A stretch of DNA of 64,000 nt from JAEUIT01 sp044220875 (GCA_044220875.1 JBGAQH010000005.1:1-64000); one strand, 5' to 3'. Numbered from the stretch's first letter, positions 52,237 through 61,576 are shown. The notes: generated by a model from the sequence alone, not told the origin. Numbers and translations are program-made.

Positions 52237-55200
52237 ATGAAGAGCATTCCCTTTCGTTCGGCCGTCATCGTCGTCCTCACCGTGCTCTGCCTCCTGGCCG
52301 TGTACGCGAAGCCCATTCGCCTGGGCAAGGACCTTCGCGGTGGCGTGAGCCTCATCTACTCGGTGAAGATCCCGTCCACCGGCGGCGATCCCAACCAGGC
52401 GCTCGCCCAGGTGATCGACGTGCTCAAGCAGCGCGTCAATCCGCAGGGCGTGCTGGACATCGGCATGCAGCCGCAGGGCACCGACCGCATCGAGGTCGTG
52501 ATGCCGCTGCCCAGCGCCGAAGTGCGCGTCCTCCAGCAGGCCTACAAGGAGGCGCTCACCGCCTTCATGAAGCAGGCGATCGTCGGACCGACCGAACTGG
52601 AACAGGCCCTCGTCGCCGGCAAGGCCCCCGAGACCTTCGGCACCAACGGAACGCGCGGCGACGACCTCCGCACGCTGCAGGCCGCTTTCAATGACCGGAC
52701 CGCGGCCGCGACCGAGCTCGCCGCGGCGAAGGCCGCGAACGCTGACGCGACGGTGATCGGCGAGATCGAGAATCGGCTCGTGAAGGCCGAGCTCACCGAG
52801 TCGAAGCTTCGCTCGAAGATCCTCGGGGCGACGCTCAGCGAACCCCGCGTGGTGAAGGCCCTCGGCCTCTCGACCCAGCCGCAGCCGGAGATCGATCCGA
52901 ACACCGGCCGCCAGCAGTACGACGACCAGAACAAGCCGATCATGCGGACGCCGCCGCGCGATCGCGAGATCGACGCGATCAAGGCCGAGTTCCCGCACCT
53001 CGCCTCGGCGATCGACCCGCTGGTCAAGATCCACGACGAGTACTTTGCGAAGCGGACCGGCCTCGACGACCCCGAAGACCTCATGCGTCTTCTCCGCGGC
53101 GCCGGCGTGCTCGAGTTCCACATCGCCGCCCAGGCGACCGCGCCCGAGGTCGACGTCAATGACCTTCGCGAGCAGCTCGCCAAGCGCGGGCCGCGCAACA
53201 CCGACAGCGCGACCGCCCGCTGGTACGAGATCAACGACCTGAAGCAGTGGTACGAGACGCCGGAAGAGCTCGGCATGCTGCAGCGCGATCCGGTCGGCTA
53301 CTTCGCCGCCCGCCGCAACCTCGTCGCCGCCACCTATGCGGGCGGCTACTACATGCTGCTCTACACCGGCGACGCGAAGTCGATGACCCACGCGAGCGGC
53401 GACAAGTGGTCGCTCAAGCAGGTCTACCGCACCGTCGACCAGCGTCTCGGCGGCGTGGCCGTCGGTTTCGCCCTCGACTCGACCGGCGGCGGCCGCATGG
53501 CCCGACTCACGACGCCGCACGTCAACCAGCCAATGGCGATCGTGCTCGACAACCAGGTCTACACGGCCCCGAACCTCAACAGCGCGATCTCGAGCTCGGG
53601 CGTCATCACCGGCAAGTTCACCGAGGCGGAAATCGGCTACCTGATCCGCGTCCTCACCGCCGGCTCCCTTGAGGCGAGCCTCTCGCCCGACCCGATCTCG
53701 ATCAACGTGCTCGGCCCGTCGATCGGCGCCGAGAACCTCACCCTCGGCCAGAAGGCGATCTTCCTCTCGATCGCCTTCACCGGCCTGCTGATGATCATGT
53801 ACTACTTCCTCGCGGGACTGGTCGCCGACATCGGCCTGGCCATCCACGCGATCATGATCTTCGGCATCATGGCCGTCATCGACGGCACCTTCACGCTGCC
53901 GGGCCTCGCGGGCATCGCCCTCTCGGTTGCGATGGCGGTCGACGCGAACGTCCTCATCTACGAACGCATGCGCGAGGAAATGACGCTCCGCGGCGAATCG
54001 CTGCGGTCGGCGATCTCCCTCGGCTACAACCGCGCCTTGCCGCCCATCGTCGACGGCAACGTCACGAACCTCATCGTCGTCATCGTGCTCTACCAGTTCG
54101 GTGCGACGGAAGTGAAGGGCTTCGCCCTCACCATGCTCATCGGCATCGTGACGGCCCTCTTCGCCAGCCTCTACGTCACCCGCACCTTCTTCATGATGTT
54201 CATCGAGTGGTTCGGCGCGAAGACGATGCCGATGCTCCCGACCGTCTTCCCGGTCGTGACCCGCATCCTGACGCCGAAGATCGACTGGATGCGGCTCCGC
54301 GCCGCGATGTGGTCGGTGTGCATCGTGATCAGCGTCATCGCCGTGGGCCTCGTCGTCTGGCGCGGCCGCGACATCTTCGAGACCGAGTTCCGCGGCGGCG
54401 TCGCCATGACCCTCGACACCCGCAAGGCCGCACCGGGCGAGAAGGCCGACAAGGAGGGCAACCTGCTCCTCGCCCGAGCCGCGGTCGAGGAACGGGTGCG
54501 AGCCATCGGCACGCAGGCCGGCGAGGCCGATCCAATTCTCTACGAGCTCCGCAACGCCAACGTCCTCACCGTCGGCGAGTCCGGCGCCGAGTCGGAGTCG
54601 AACAGCTTCCAGATTCGCACCGGCAACCCGACGGTGGAGGTGAAGGAATCGGAGATCACCAGCCGAATCGTCGGCGCGATCAGCACCGCCTTCGCCAAGG
54701 ACATCAACGCCCGCCTCGCCCTGAAGTTTGACGGGTCGGCCGAGGGTCCCGAGGCCGCTGACCACACGAAGCGCACCTTCCCGCTCGAGAAGGACCTCCT
54801 CGGCGACGCCATCGGGCGGCCCGAGATCAAGGAGCCGGTCGGCGATTTCCGCGGCGGCGTCGCCGTCGTGGTGAACGCGATCGAGCCTCCGGCCACCGCC
54901 GCGGATCTTCAGGACCGCATCGCTCGTCTCCGCTCGCAGCCTGACTTCTCCGACACCGCCGGTCGCAAGACCCGCGTCGTCGGACTGACGCCCGCCGATC
55001 CGAGCGATCCCGCGAAGGGCTTCACCTCGGTGGCGGTGATGGTCTCCGACCCCGGCATCAGTTCGCTGACCGCCGAGTTCGAGGCCTGGGACAAGCAGCT
55101 CGCCCGCAGCGAATGGAGCGTGGTCCGCTCGGCGTTCATCTCGAGCCAGAGCATGCGCGAGATCGCCAGCTTCTCGCCGGTCGTCGCCGAGAACCTTGCC

Positions 55201-55809
55201 GCCACCGCGGTCATCGCCGTCATCCTCAGCCTCATCGGCATGCTGATGTACATCTGGGTGCGGTTCGGCTCGTTCCGCTACTCCTCGGCGGCGGTCGTGG
55301 CGCTCATCTTCAACGTGGCGTGCTGCCTCGGCTTCCTGGCCGCGGCGCCATCCCTCGCTCACACCAGCATCGGCGCTGCCCTCTATGTCGAAGAGTTCCG
55401 CATCGACCTCAACGTCGTCGCGGCCCTCCTCACCATCGTCGGCTACGCCATCAACGACACGATCGTCATCCTCGACCGCATCCGCGAGAACAAGGGCAAG
55501 CTGCCCTTCGCGACGCGGGCCTGCGTGAACGACTCGATCAACCAGACCTTCAGCCGAACCGTCCTCACCGGCGGATCGACCTTCGCGACGGCGATCATCC
55601 TCATCGCCCTCGGCGGCACGGGCATTCGGCCCTTCGCGTACACCTTCTTCGTGGGTCTCGTCGCCGGCACCATCTCGTCGGTGATCGTCGCCGCACCGAT
55701 GGTGTACAGCCGCAAGGAAGAGGATGAGGAACGGCGTCGCGCATCGCTGGACGCGACCGACGACCCGAGAGGCCTTGCCAAGTCCCGGAATGCCATTGCC
55801 CCCGCGTGA
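52237..55809 (+). CDS. secDF: SecD-SecF fusion protein
   Basis: This 1190-residue protein fuses SecD and SecF, the proton-driven subunits that help release and pull translocating proteins. The SecD half has a first helix (about 7-26), DLRGGVSLIY, and a large periplasmic region of about 450 residues. SecD motifs then follow: IGAENLTLGQKAI, and a helix with LPGLAGIALSVAMAVDANVLIYER. The SecF half contains EFRGGVAMTLDTR and INDTIVILDRIRENKG. It ends with a cytoplasmic tail. At 1190 residues it is much longer than typical fusions (about 740-850), because of insertions in the first and second periplasmic domains. It is the last gene of the tgt-yajC-secDF set. Confidence 0.95.
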   Translation: MKSIPFRSAVIVVLTVLCLLAVYAKPIRLGKDLRGGVSLIYSVKIPSTGGDPNQALAQVIDVLKQRVNPQGVLDIGMQPQGTDRIEVVMPLPSAEVRVLQQAYKEALTAFMKQAIVGPTELEQALVAGKAPETFGTNGTRGDDLRTLQAAFNDRTAAATELAAAKAANADATVIGEIENRLVKAELTESKLRSKILGATLSEPRVVKALGLSTQPQPEIDPNTGRQQYDDQNKPIMRTPPRDREIDAIKAEFPHLASAIDPLVKIHDEYFAKRTGLDDPEDLMRLLRGAGVLEFHIAAQATAPEVDVNDLREQLAKRGPRNTDSATARWYEINDLKQWYETPEELGMLQRDPVGYFAARRNLVAATYAGGYYMLLYTGDAKSMTHASGDKWSLKQVYRTVDQRLGGVAVGFALDSTGGGRMARLTTPHVNQPMAIVLDNQVYTAPNLNSAISSSGVITGKFTEAEIGYLIRVLTAGSLEASLSPDPISINVLGPSIGAENLTLGQKAIFLSIAFTGLLMIMYYFLAGLVADIGLAIHAIMIFGIMAVIDGTFTLPGLAGIALSVAMAVDANVLIYERMREEMTLRGESLRSAISLGYNRALPPIVDGNVTNLIVVIVLYQFGATEVKGFALTMLIGIVTALFASLYVTRTFFMMFIEWFGAKTMPMLPTVFPVVTRILTPKIDWMRLRAAMWSVCIVISVIAVGLVVWRGRDIFETEFRGGVAMTLDTRKAAPGEKADKEGNLLLARAAVEERVRAIGTQAGEADPILYELRNANVLTVGESGAESESNSFQIRTGNPTVEVKESEITSRIVGAISTAFAKDINARLALKFDGSAEGPEAADHTKRTFPLEKDLLGDAIGRPEIKEPVGDFRGGVAVVVNAIEPPATAADLQDRIARLRSQPDFSDTAGRKTRVVGLTPADPSDPAKGFTSVAVMVSDPGISSLTAEFEAWDKQLARSEWSVVRSAFISSQSMREIASFSPVVAENLAATAVIAVILSLIGMLMYIWVRFGSFRYSSAAVVALIFNVACCLGFLAAAPSLAHTSIGAALYVEEFRIDLNVVAALLTIVGYAINDTIVILDRIRENKGKLPFATRACVNDSINQTFSRTVLTGGSTFATAIILIALGGTGIRPFAYTFFVGLVAGTISSVIVAAPMVYSRKEEDEERRRASLDATDDPRGLAKSRNAIAPA

Positions 55810-55898
55810 GCGCTGCGTGCCTGACGCGGATCCCATCCATCGCGGCGCCCGAGCCATCCTGTGCATTGGCGCCGCACACTCGATAGGTTGACGCACCG

Positions 55899-57050
55899 AT
55901 GCCCACTGGAACCAAGATCATCATCGCGGTGATCGTCGCGCTCTTCGGGAGCGTGGTGATCTACTACGCCGCCATCGCTCCGCCGGCGGTGCCCACCACG
56001 GGCGGGGCCTCGGGCGCCGCGGCGCCGAAGCCCAGTGCTCCCTCGGCCACGGTGCCGAAGCCGGCGCCGCTGACGCCGCCGACCGCGCCGCCGACCACGC
56101 CGACGCCCGCCCCGGCGCCGGGCATCACGAATGCACCGCCCTCGGGCCCGACTCCTGCGGCTCCGTCGGTGAACGATCCGATGGCCGGCGCCAACCGCGG
56201 CGGCGAGCGCCCTGCGGTTGATCCCCATGCTCCGCGCGAGAGCGGCGGCAAGGGCGACGCGCCATCGACGCCCTCCGGCACGCAGCCGACGACGCCCGCC
56301 GGCACGCAGCCGACGACGCCAGGCGGCGCTGGTGCGCCGCGGACGAACCCGTCCGGCACGCCTTCGACGAATCCGCCATCCAATCCGCCGTCCACCGGCG
56401 GCTCGAATCCGACGACCGCGCCTGGCGCGAATCCGCCGGCTCATCCGGGCACCAATCCGGCTACAAATCCGGGCACAACTCCCGCCGGCTCGCCGACTCC
56501 GGCCGGCTCCGCAGCGCCGAAGCCGGTGACTCCCGGCGGACCGACGCCGGTCAACCCGACCAAGCCCACGACACCCACCGCGCCCGCCGCGGCCGGCGAC
56601 AAGAAGGAACACACGGTCGCCAACGGCGAGACCATGAGTTCGATCGCCGAGAAGTACTACGGCGACAAGAACAAGTGGCAGGTGATCGCGAAGGCCAATC
56701 CGCTCATCGATCCCGCCCACATGAAGATCGGGATGAAGCTCGTGATCCCGCCGAAGCCGGAGGCGGCGCCGTCCAAGCCCGAAACCAAACCCGAAACCAA
56801 GCCCGACACGAAGCCAGAGACGAAGCCCGACGCCAAGCCCGAGACGAAGCCCACCGCTCCCGCCGTCGGCGCCGGCGAATCCCTTCACACCGTCGCGGCA
56901 GGGGACACGCTCATTTCCCTCGCCCGCAAGTACTACGGCAAGGATGGCCTCTGGGAACTCATCTACGACGCCAACAAGAAGACGATCGGCGATGAGCCCG
57001 CCAACCTCAAGGTTGGCATGAAGCTGGTGATTCCGAAGAAGCCCAGCTGA
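55899..57050 (+). CDS. Membrane-anchored LysM-domain protein
   Basis: This 383-residue protein has one N-terminal transmembrane helix (about 7-28). A long Pro/Thr/Ala/Gly-rich region (about 30-225) with repeated TPAGTQPTTP-like units follows. Two LysM domains come next: HTVANGETMSSIAEKYYGDKNKWQVIAKANP and HTVAAGDTLISLARKYYGKDGLWELIYDANK. A KPETKPETKPDTKPE repeat lies between them. LysM binds N-acetylglucosamine in peptidoglycan, so the protein tethers the inner membrane to the cell wall. It follows secDF by 89 bases and ends at a strong terminator shared with sdhB. Confidence 0.9.
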   Translation: MPTGTKIIIAVIVALFGSVVIYYAAIAPPAVPTTGGASGAAAPKPSAPSATVPKPAPLTPPTAPPTTPTPAPAPGITNAPPSGPTPAAPSVNDPMAGANRGGERPAVDPHAPRESGGKGDAPSTPSGTQPTTPAGTQPTTPGGAGAPRTNPSGTPSTNPPSNPPSTGGSNPTTAPGANPPAHPGTNPATNPGTTPAGSPTPAGSAAPKPVTPGGPTPVNPTKPTTPTAPAAAGDKKEHTVANGETMSSIAEKYYGDKNKWQVIAKANPLIDPAHMKIGMKLVIPPKPEAAPSKPETKPETKPDTKPETKPDAKPETKPTAPAVGAGESLHTVAAGDTLISLARKYYGKDGLWELIYDANKKTIGDEPANLKVGMKLVIPKKPS

Positions 57051-57063
57051 CCGCTCGAAGCAA

Positions 57064-57106
57064 CCAACGACAACGGACGCGCCCTCGGCGCGTCCGTTGT
57101 CGTTGG
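57064..57106. terminator. strong bidirectional terminator
   Basis: A perfect 20-bp stem beginning CCAACGACAACGGACGCGCC closes a CTC loop. It lies between the convergent LysM and sdhB genes and is the longest perfect hairpin seen in the window. Confidence 0.9.
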
Positions 57107-57138
57107 TGTCCTGTTGTTCGCGGGGCGTCGAGCGCCGC

Positions 57139-57954
57139 TCAGCGACCGGTGAAGAAGGACTTGATCGCGTGCACCGTCGTCGCCCGGCCGATGGCGGCGA
57201 TCGACTCGGTGAGCGGGATCTCCTTCGGGCAGACCTTCACGCAGTTCTGGGCGTTGCCGCAGTCGTTGATGCCGCCCTGGCCCATGAGCAGGTCGAGGCG
57301 TTCGCCGGCGTGCTCGGCCCCGGTGGTGTGCATGTTGAAGAGGCGGATCTGGCTGATGACCGCGGCGCCGATGAACGACGACGCCCACTTCGACTCGTTC
57401 TCCTCGACGTTGTACTGCGGGCAGGCCTCGAGGCAGCAGCCGCAGGTCATGCAGGTCGAGAGCTTGTAGCGCGTCTCCTGGTCGTGCGGCGATTCCTTCG
57501 GCCCGCCGCCGAGGTCGTAGGTGCCGTCGATCGGAACCCACGCCTTCGCCCGCTTCAGGGCGTCGAAGAACCGGGCCCGGTCGACCGAGAGGTCGCGGAG
57601 GGTCGGGAACTTCGACATCGGCTCGAGCGTCACGACGTCGCCGCCGCTCTCGGCAAGGAGGTTGTCGATGAGGGTCGAGCAGGACTGCCGCACGCGGCCG
57701 TTGATGACCATGGTGCAGGAGCCACAGACCTCTTCGAGGCATCCGGCGTCGTAGACCACCGGCGTCGACTCCTTGCCGTCCACCGTTCGCGGGTTCGCGG
57801 CGATCCACTGCAGGCAGGAGATGATGTTCGCGCCGGGCTCGGTCGGCACGTCGAACTCCTCCCAGCGCGTCGCGGCGTCGGGGCGGTCCCGACGGAGAAC
57901 GCGGAATCGAACGGTGCGGCGCGACGAGGACGAGGCGGTGGGGGAAGCGACCAT
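57139..57954 (-). CDS. sdhB: Succinate dehydrogenase iron-sulfur subunit
   Basis: This 271-residue protein has an N-terminal [2Fe-2S] ferredoxin domain (CLEEVCGSC with a later Cys). Its C-terminal domain has the [4Fe-4S] CMTCGCCLEACP and [3Fe-4S] CGNAQNCVKVCP clusters. It passes electrons from FAD to quinone in complex II. The start ATG at 57954 is preferred over longer frames running through the divergent promoter region. Neither sdhA nor sdhC/D is adjacent: the neighbours are a convergent LysM gene and a divergent UbiA gene. The other subunits must be elsewhere. Confidence 0.94.
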   Translation of the reverse strand: MVASPTASSSSRRTVRFRVLRRDRPDAATRWEEFDVPTEPGANIISCLQWIAANPRTVDGKESTPVVYDAGCLEEVCGSCTMVINGRVRQSCSTLIDNLLAESGGDVVTLEPMSKFPTLRDLSVDRARFFDALKRAKAWVPIDGTYDLGGGPKESPHDQETRYKLSTCMTCGCCLEACPQYNVEENESKWASSFIGAAVISQIRLFNMHTTGAEHAGERLDLLMGQGGINDCGNAQNCVKVCPKEIPLTESIAAIGRATTVHAIKSFFTGR

Positions 57955-58271
57955 GGTGAGTGTCGGAGAAGGAGAGCCTTGATTGTAGAGGCGACCGCGA
58001 ACCTCCGTGGGGGCGGCGACGTTGAGGAGCGACCCCGACATGCGCCCGACCGGCCGGCGATCATCCCCGGCGGATGCTCCGGGGTTTCCTTCCCCCGCAC
58101 CCGTCGCGGCTCTCTCTCCCGTCGCGATCGCTGACCCGCTGACCCGCTGACCCTTGACCCTTGGAGCCGAGGCTCGCAGATGAGTCCGCAGATGGGCGGC
58201 GGAGCGGGGGCCGACTGGACAGCCCTCCCCCGCAGTGCCGATAAGGGACACTCCCTCCCGTCCGCCGCACC
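57955..58271. other. divergent intergenic region between sdhB and the UbiA gene
   Basis: This 317-base interval separates two divergent starts and should hold both promoters. It contains a short direct-repeat array (58130-58160). No protein gene is supported; open frames through it are extensions of sdhB without a ribosome site. Confidence 0.6.
58130..58160. repeat. 8-bp direct repeats in a divergent promoter region
   Basis: Three contiguous copies of GCTGACCC are followed by TTGACCC. They lie 175-205 bases upstream of the sdhB start and 110-140 upstream of the UbiA start. They could be a binding-site array or simple slippage. Confidence 0.7.
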
Positions 58272-59261
58272 ATGCCCACCGCACTCCGCCAATGGATCCG
58301 ACTCGCCCGCCCGGGCGACTGGACGAAGAACGTCTTCGTTCTGGTGGCGATCGTTTTCTGGGCGCCGAGCCAACTCCCGATCACCTCGGAGTCCGCCCGT
58401 GCGGCGATCGTCGCCAAGCTCGTGGCGACGGTGCTCGCCTTCGTCGCCTTCTGTGCCGCATCAAGCGGCTACTACATGGTGAACGACAGCCTGGACGCCG
58501 TCTCCGACCGGCTGCATCCGGTGAAGCGGCTTCGCCCGATCGCCTCGGGCGCCATCGCGGTCCAGCATGCCCTCGCCGTCGGCGTCGCCCTGATTCTCGC
58601 GGGCATCGGCCTCGGATTCGCCGCAAGCCACGGCGCCGGGATCTGCCTGACCACCTATGCGGCGCTGCAGGTCTTCTACAACCTCAAGCTCAAGCGGGTC
58701 ATCTTCGTCGACGTGACCACGCTGGCGATCGGGTTCTCGCTGCGGGCCGCCTGCGGCGCGCTCGCGATCGGGACGCAGATCTCCCCGTGGCTCATCGCCT
58801 GCGTCTTCTCGCTGACGCTCTATCTGGGCTTCATCAAGCGGCTGTGCGACCTCACCAGCGCCCGCAAGGCGGGGGCGACGGGATGGAAGAGCCGGGCCGG
58901 CTACGACAATCCCTTTGAGCTCAACTGGCTGCTCGGGATCAGCGGCACGCTCACCGTTCTCATGTACCTCATGTACTCGCTGAGCTTCCATGCCCAGCAG
59001 CTCTTCGGCGTGCGTGCGGTGGGCTTCGCGATGCTGACGCCGCTGGTTCTCATCGTCGTGCACCGGTTCTTCCGCCGCGCCAACGAGGCACTCTCCGACA
59101 GCCCGCTCTCGGCCCTGACCGAGGACCGCTCCGTCGCCGTTGCGGTCGGCCTCTTCATCATCGGCGTCGTCGTCACGCTCTACGTGCCGCAGGTGCAGTC
59201 GCTCTTGGGGGACCTCTTCCTCACCGACCTTGCCGGCCGTCCCGCGAGCGCCCACTCATGA
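58272..59261 (+). CDS. UbiA-family prenyltransferase, decaprenyl-phosphate phosphoribosyltransferase-like
   Basis: This 329-residue polytopic membrane protein carries the first UbiA motif NDSLDAVSDRLHPVKRLRPIASG and a second region KRLCDLTSARKAG..RAGYDN. The RP-x2-WTKN start, the HPxKRxRPIASG segment and the KR-acidic second motif are those I associate with phosphoribose transferases to polyprenyl phosphate (Rv3806c group) rather than ubiquinone enzymes. It may make polyprenyl-phosphoryl ribose or a related lipid-linked pentose. Its stop overlaps the next gene's start (ATGA). The exact substrate is inferred. Confidence 0.85.
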   Translation: MPTALRQWIRLARPGDWTKNVFVLVAIVFWAPSQLPITSESARAAIVAKLVATVLAFVAFCAASSGYYMVNDSLDAVSDRLHPVKRLRPIASGAIAVQHALAVGVALILAGIGLGFAASHGAGICLTTYAALQVFYNLKLKRVIFVDVTTLAIGFSLRAACGALAIGTQISPWLIACVFSLTLYLGFIKRLCDLTSARKAGATGWKSRAGYDNPFELNWLLGISGTLTVLMYLMYSLSFHAQQLFGVRAVGFAMLTPLVLIVVHRFFRRANEALSDSPLSALTEDRSVAVAVGLFIIGVVVTLYVPQVQSLLGDLFLTDLAGRPASAHS

Positions 59262-60544
59262 GCGACGCGGCCGAGCGGTGGGACGCGAAGCGCGACCTGC
59301 TCGCGCTCGCGGCGCTGGCGGCCCTCACCGTCGCGCTCGTCTGGCCGGCGATCATGAGCGGGGCACTCGGCCCGAAGGCCTACGACCATCGGTATTTCCA
59401 CCTGCCGCTGGTGCGGGAGTGGGCGAAGGTCTGGCCGGTGGTGGACCTGCACGACTACAACTCGGCGACGGGACCGCTCTACCACTGGCTCATGGCCGGT
59501 GCGGCCCAAATCGTCGGAGTCGGCGCGGGCGAGGAGACCTCGGTTCCGCTCCAGTGCACCAGTTCGCTCTTCGCCTTCGCGCTCTCTGCGGTGGTCTATG
59601 TCTATGCCCGGCGCCGTGCGGACCCGATGTTCGCGATCGGTTGCGCGTTGCCACTCCTCGCCTGTCCCTATGTGCTCGGCAACGCGATCTGGATGATGAC
59701 CGACAACCTCGCCCTGGCCTTCGTGGCCCTCGCGGTGGGAAACGCGGCATTCGGAACGACGCTCGCGGGATCGCGCCTCTCGCAGGGATTCGGTGCGGCG
59801 CTGGCGACGGCCACGCGACAGATCAATATCTGGCTGCTGGCGCCGGTGGCGGCGAGCTGGTGGCTCGGCGGTCGCCGCGGCACGGGAGTGACCCTCCTGG
59901 CGATGGCCATGCCGGTTGCGGTCCTCGCGACGTTCGTTCTGCTCTGGCATGGTCTCGTGCCGCCGAAGTTCAAGGCGCTGCACGCCAGCGGCGTCAATCC
60001 CGCGGCGATCGGCTTCACGCTCACGCTGGTGGCCGCGTACGGGGCGTGTCTCCTGCCCGCGGCCCGCGAGGGCGTGCGTCGGCTTGTCGCGCGTCCCGGT
60101 ACGGTGATCGGCATCGCGGTCATGGGCGCGGCGCTCGCCGCGCTCGGACCGAGCTTCGCGTCGGAGGAGGCTGGCCGCAACGGCGGCTGGGTTTGGACCG
60201 CGGTGGCCCACGCACCGGTGATCGCCGGACGATCGGTGGTGATTCTCTTCGGCGGCTCCTGCGGGGCGCTCGTGATCGCAGCGCTCGTCGCCGAGCTTGA
60301 GCCGCACGGCGGCAAGCACGCCGCGCTCATCCTCCTTGCGGCGCTCGGCGGTTTCGTCGCCGCCCATGTCGCCAACGCCCAGATCTTCCAACGCTACTAC
60401 GACCCGATGGTGCTGCTCACGCTCGTCTGGCTCGCGGTCACGCTGCCGGAGCGCCGCATCGTCGGATGGTGCCTCGCGCTCCTGACGGTCCAGCAGGTTG
60501 TTTTCGCGTGGTGGGCGCTCTTCGTGCCGTTGATGCGGGCGTAG
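59258..60544 (+). CDS. GT-C-type membrane glycosyltransferase, uncertain substrate
   Basis: This 428-residue protein has about ten hydrophobic helices. Its first external loop contains KAYDHRYFHLPLVREWAK and DLHDYNSATGPLYHWLMA, with paired acidic residues like those in GT-C enzymes. Similarity to ALG10-like glucosyltransferases is possible. A later segment reads ATATRQINIWLLAP. The start overlaps the UbiA gene, so the two are coupled. This suggests use of the lipid-linked pentose made by that enzyme. No signal peptide is cleaved. The function rests on topology and position. Confidence 0.75.
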   Translation: MSDAAERWDAKRDLLALAALAALTVALVWPAIMSGALGPKAYDHRYFHLPLVREWAKVWPVVDLHDYNSATGPLYHWLMAGAAQIVGVGAGEETSVPLQCTSSLFAFALSAVVYVYARRRADPMFAIGCALPLLACPYVLGNAIWMMTDNLALAFVALAVGNAAFGTTLAGSRLSQGFGAALATATRQINIWLLAPVAASWWLGGRRGTGVTLLAMAMPVAVLATFVLLWHGLVPPKFKALHASGVNPAAIGFTLTLVAAYGACLLPAAREGVRRLVARPGTVIGIAVMGAALAALGPSFASEEAGRNGGWVWTAVAHAPVIAGRSVVILFGGSCGALVIAALVAELEPHGGKHAALILLAALGGFVAAHVANAQIFQRYYDPMVLLTLVWLAVTLPERRIVGWCLALLTVQQVVFAWWALFVPLMRA

Positions 60545-60958
60545 GACGACGGTGCGACGGGAGCTCGCGGGGGTGTGGGCCGACGCGCGGTGGCCACGCG
60601 TTGTGCGGACATTGCCGGCGCTGTCGGTTGCGCCCGTCGGAGCGGAGTGTCGCTGCGGACGCGCGAGGCATGAGCGTGCGGCGTTGGGGATTTCGGTGTC
60701 GCGGCGAGTGGGGGAGGCGTGGAACCTCGACATTCACCTTGGCAAGGGAAGGGTGGGAGTCCGAGGTCGCGCCACGGGCGGAAGTCATGCGATCCGTGGA
60801 TCCGCCTTGCACAGGGGCTTGCACGGACCGGCATCCATTGCTGGCAGGCGTGGGCAAAGCGTCGGTTTCGCGGTCAGAGCGGTTGTGTTGGGGCGGCTGG
60901 AGTTCGTCGAGCAACGCCCGCAGGCTGAAGTGTCGGCTTTGGTTGTCCACGGGCCGCC

Positions 60959-60981
60959 CAGAATGTGGGTGTCCAATTTGG
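60959..60981 (+). repeat. dispersed repeat copy 1
   Basis: CAGAATGTGGGTGTCCA is followed by ATTTGGG. A shorter relative, TTTGGTTGTCCACGGG, lies just upstream (about 60938-60953). Confidence 0.75.
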
Positions 60982-61154
60982 GCTCCATCGTTGCGGACAT
61001 GCAATGGACGATGGTCGCCCATTCGTAGGCGTCGCGCCGTCAACGGCCGTGCGCGGATCACTCGCGGAGCTGGGGCCGCACGATGTGCACCCAGGAACCG
61101 CCTCGTCGCGCGGCGTCAGCGCCGAGCGCCGGCCGCGAGCCGAACGCGGAGCAT

Positions 61155-61174
61155 CAAATTTGGACAACCACATT
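61155..61174 (-). repeat. dispersed repeat copy 2, inverted
   Basis: On the minus strand this reads GAATGTGGTTGTCCAAATTT, sharing GAATGTGG-TTGTCCAA with copy 1. It ends a minus-strand reading frame. Confidence 0.7.
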
Positions 61175-61325
61175 CGGTAAGCGTCGAATCCGGCCCTTGC
61201 CGCCAAGGGCCAGCCGCTTCCCTGAGTGCCTCGTCATCCATGCCGCCGGCAGGAGCTCCCGCGGGAACGCCTCGCCCTCCGCCTTCCGCTCCGCCGGCAT
61301 GTCGCGGTACTCGGCGAGTCGCTGT

Positions 61326-61351
61326 TCAGAATGTGGGTGTCCAGAGTGGGC
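61326..61351 (+). repeat. dispersed repeat copy 3
   Basis: CAGAATGTGGGTGTCCA is again seen, followed by GAGTGGGCC. The first 17 bases equal copy 1. A further partial match, CCAGAATGTC, follows at about 61363. Confidence 0.75.
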
Positions 61352-61576
61352 CCGTACAGGGGGCCAGAATGTCTTTTCGGAAGGAGGACGCATGGCAGGC
61401 CGCCGTCGCGATGTGATCGAAATCGCGACTGCTGTCTTGGCGTGCGAACAATCTCCCCCGATTCCGGCCGTCGCATTTCGATCCGAGAAAAGACCCGCTA
61501 CAGTCGCGTTGTCGCGATGCTCCTGTCGGCCCCGTCGGGCTTGCCGCTGGTCGCCCGCTTCTGTGGAGATGTGACC

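Larger units (their letters stand above)
60545..61576. other. gene-free accessory interval with dispersed short repeats
   Basis: About 1 kb between the GT-C gene and a secreted dockerin-type protein. Open frames are short and none has a clear ribosome site and motif. The interval holds three copies of a motif of about 20 bases containing GAATGTGG and TGTCCA, in two orientations. A minus-strand frame from about 61393 to 61154 (about 79 codons) may be a fragment of a former gene. Nothing else is recognised. Confidence 0.6.

Noticed and set aside
51700..55896. A 1398-codon open frame antisense to yajC-secDF
   Set aside because: It mirrors the codon bias of secDF, is extremely rich in Asp/Val/Glu/His/Arg, has no recognisable domain, and overlaps a certain gene along its length.
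57955..58284. N-terminal extension of sdhB of about 110 residues
   Set aside because: It would overlap the divergent UbiA start, contains low-complexity repeat sequence, and is unlike any SdhB N-terminus.
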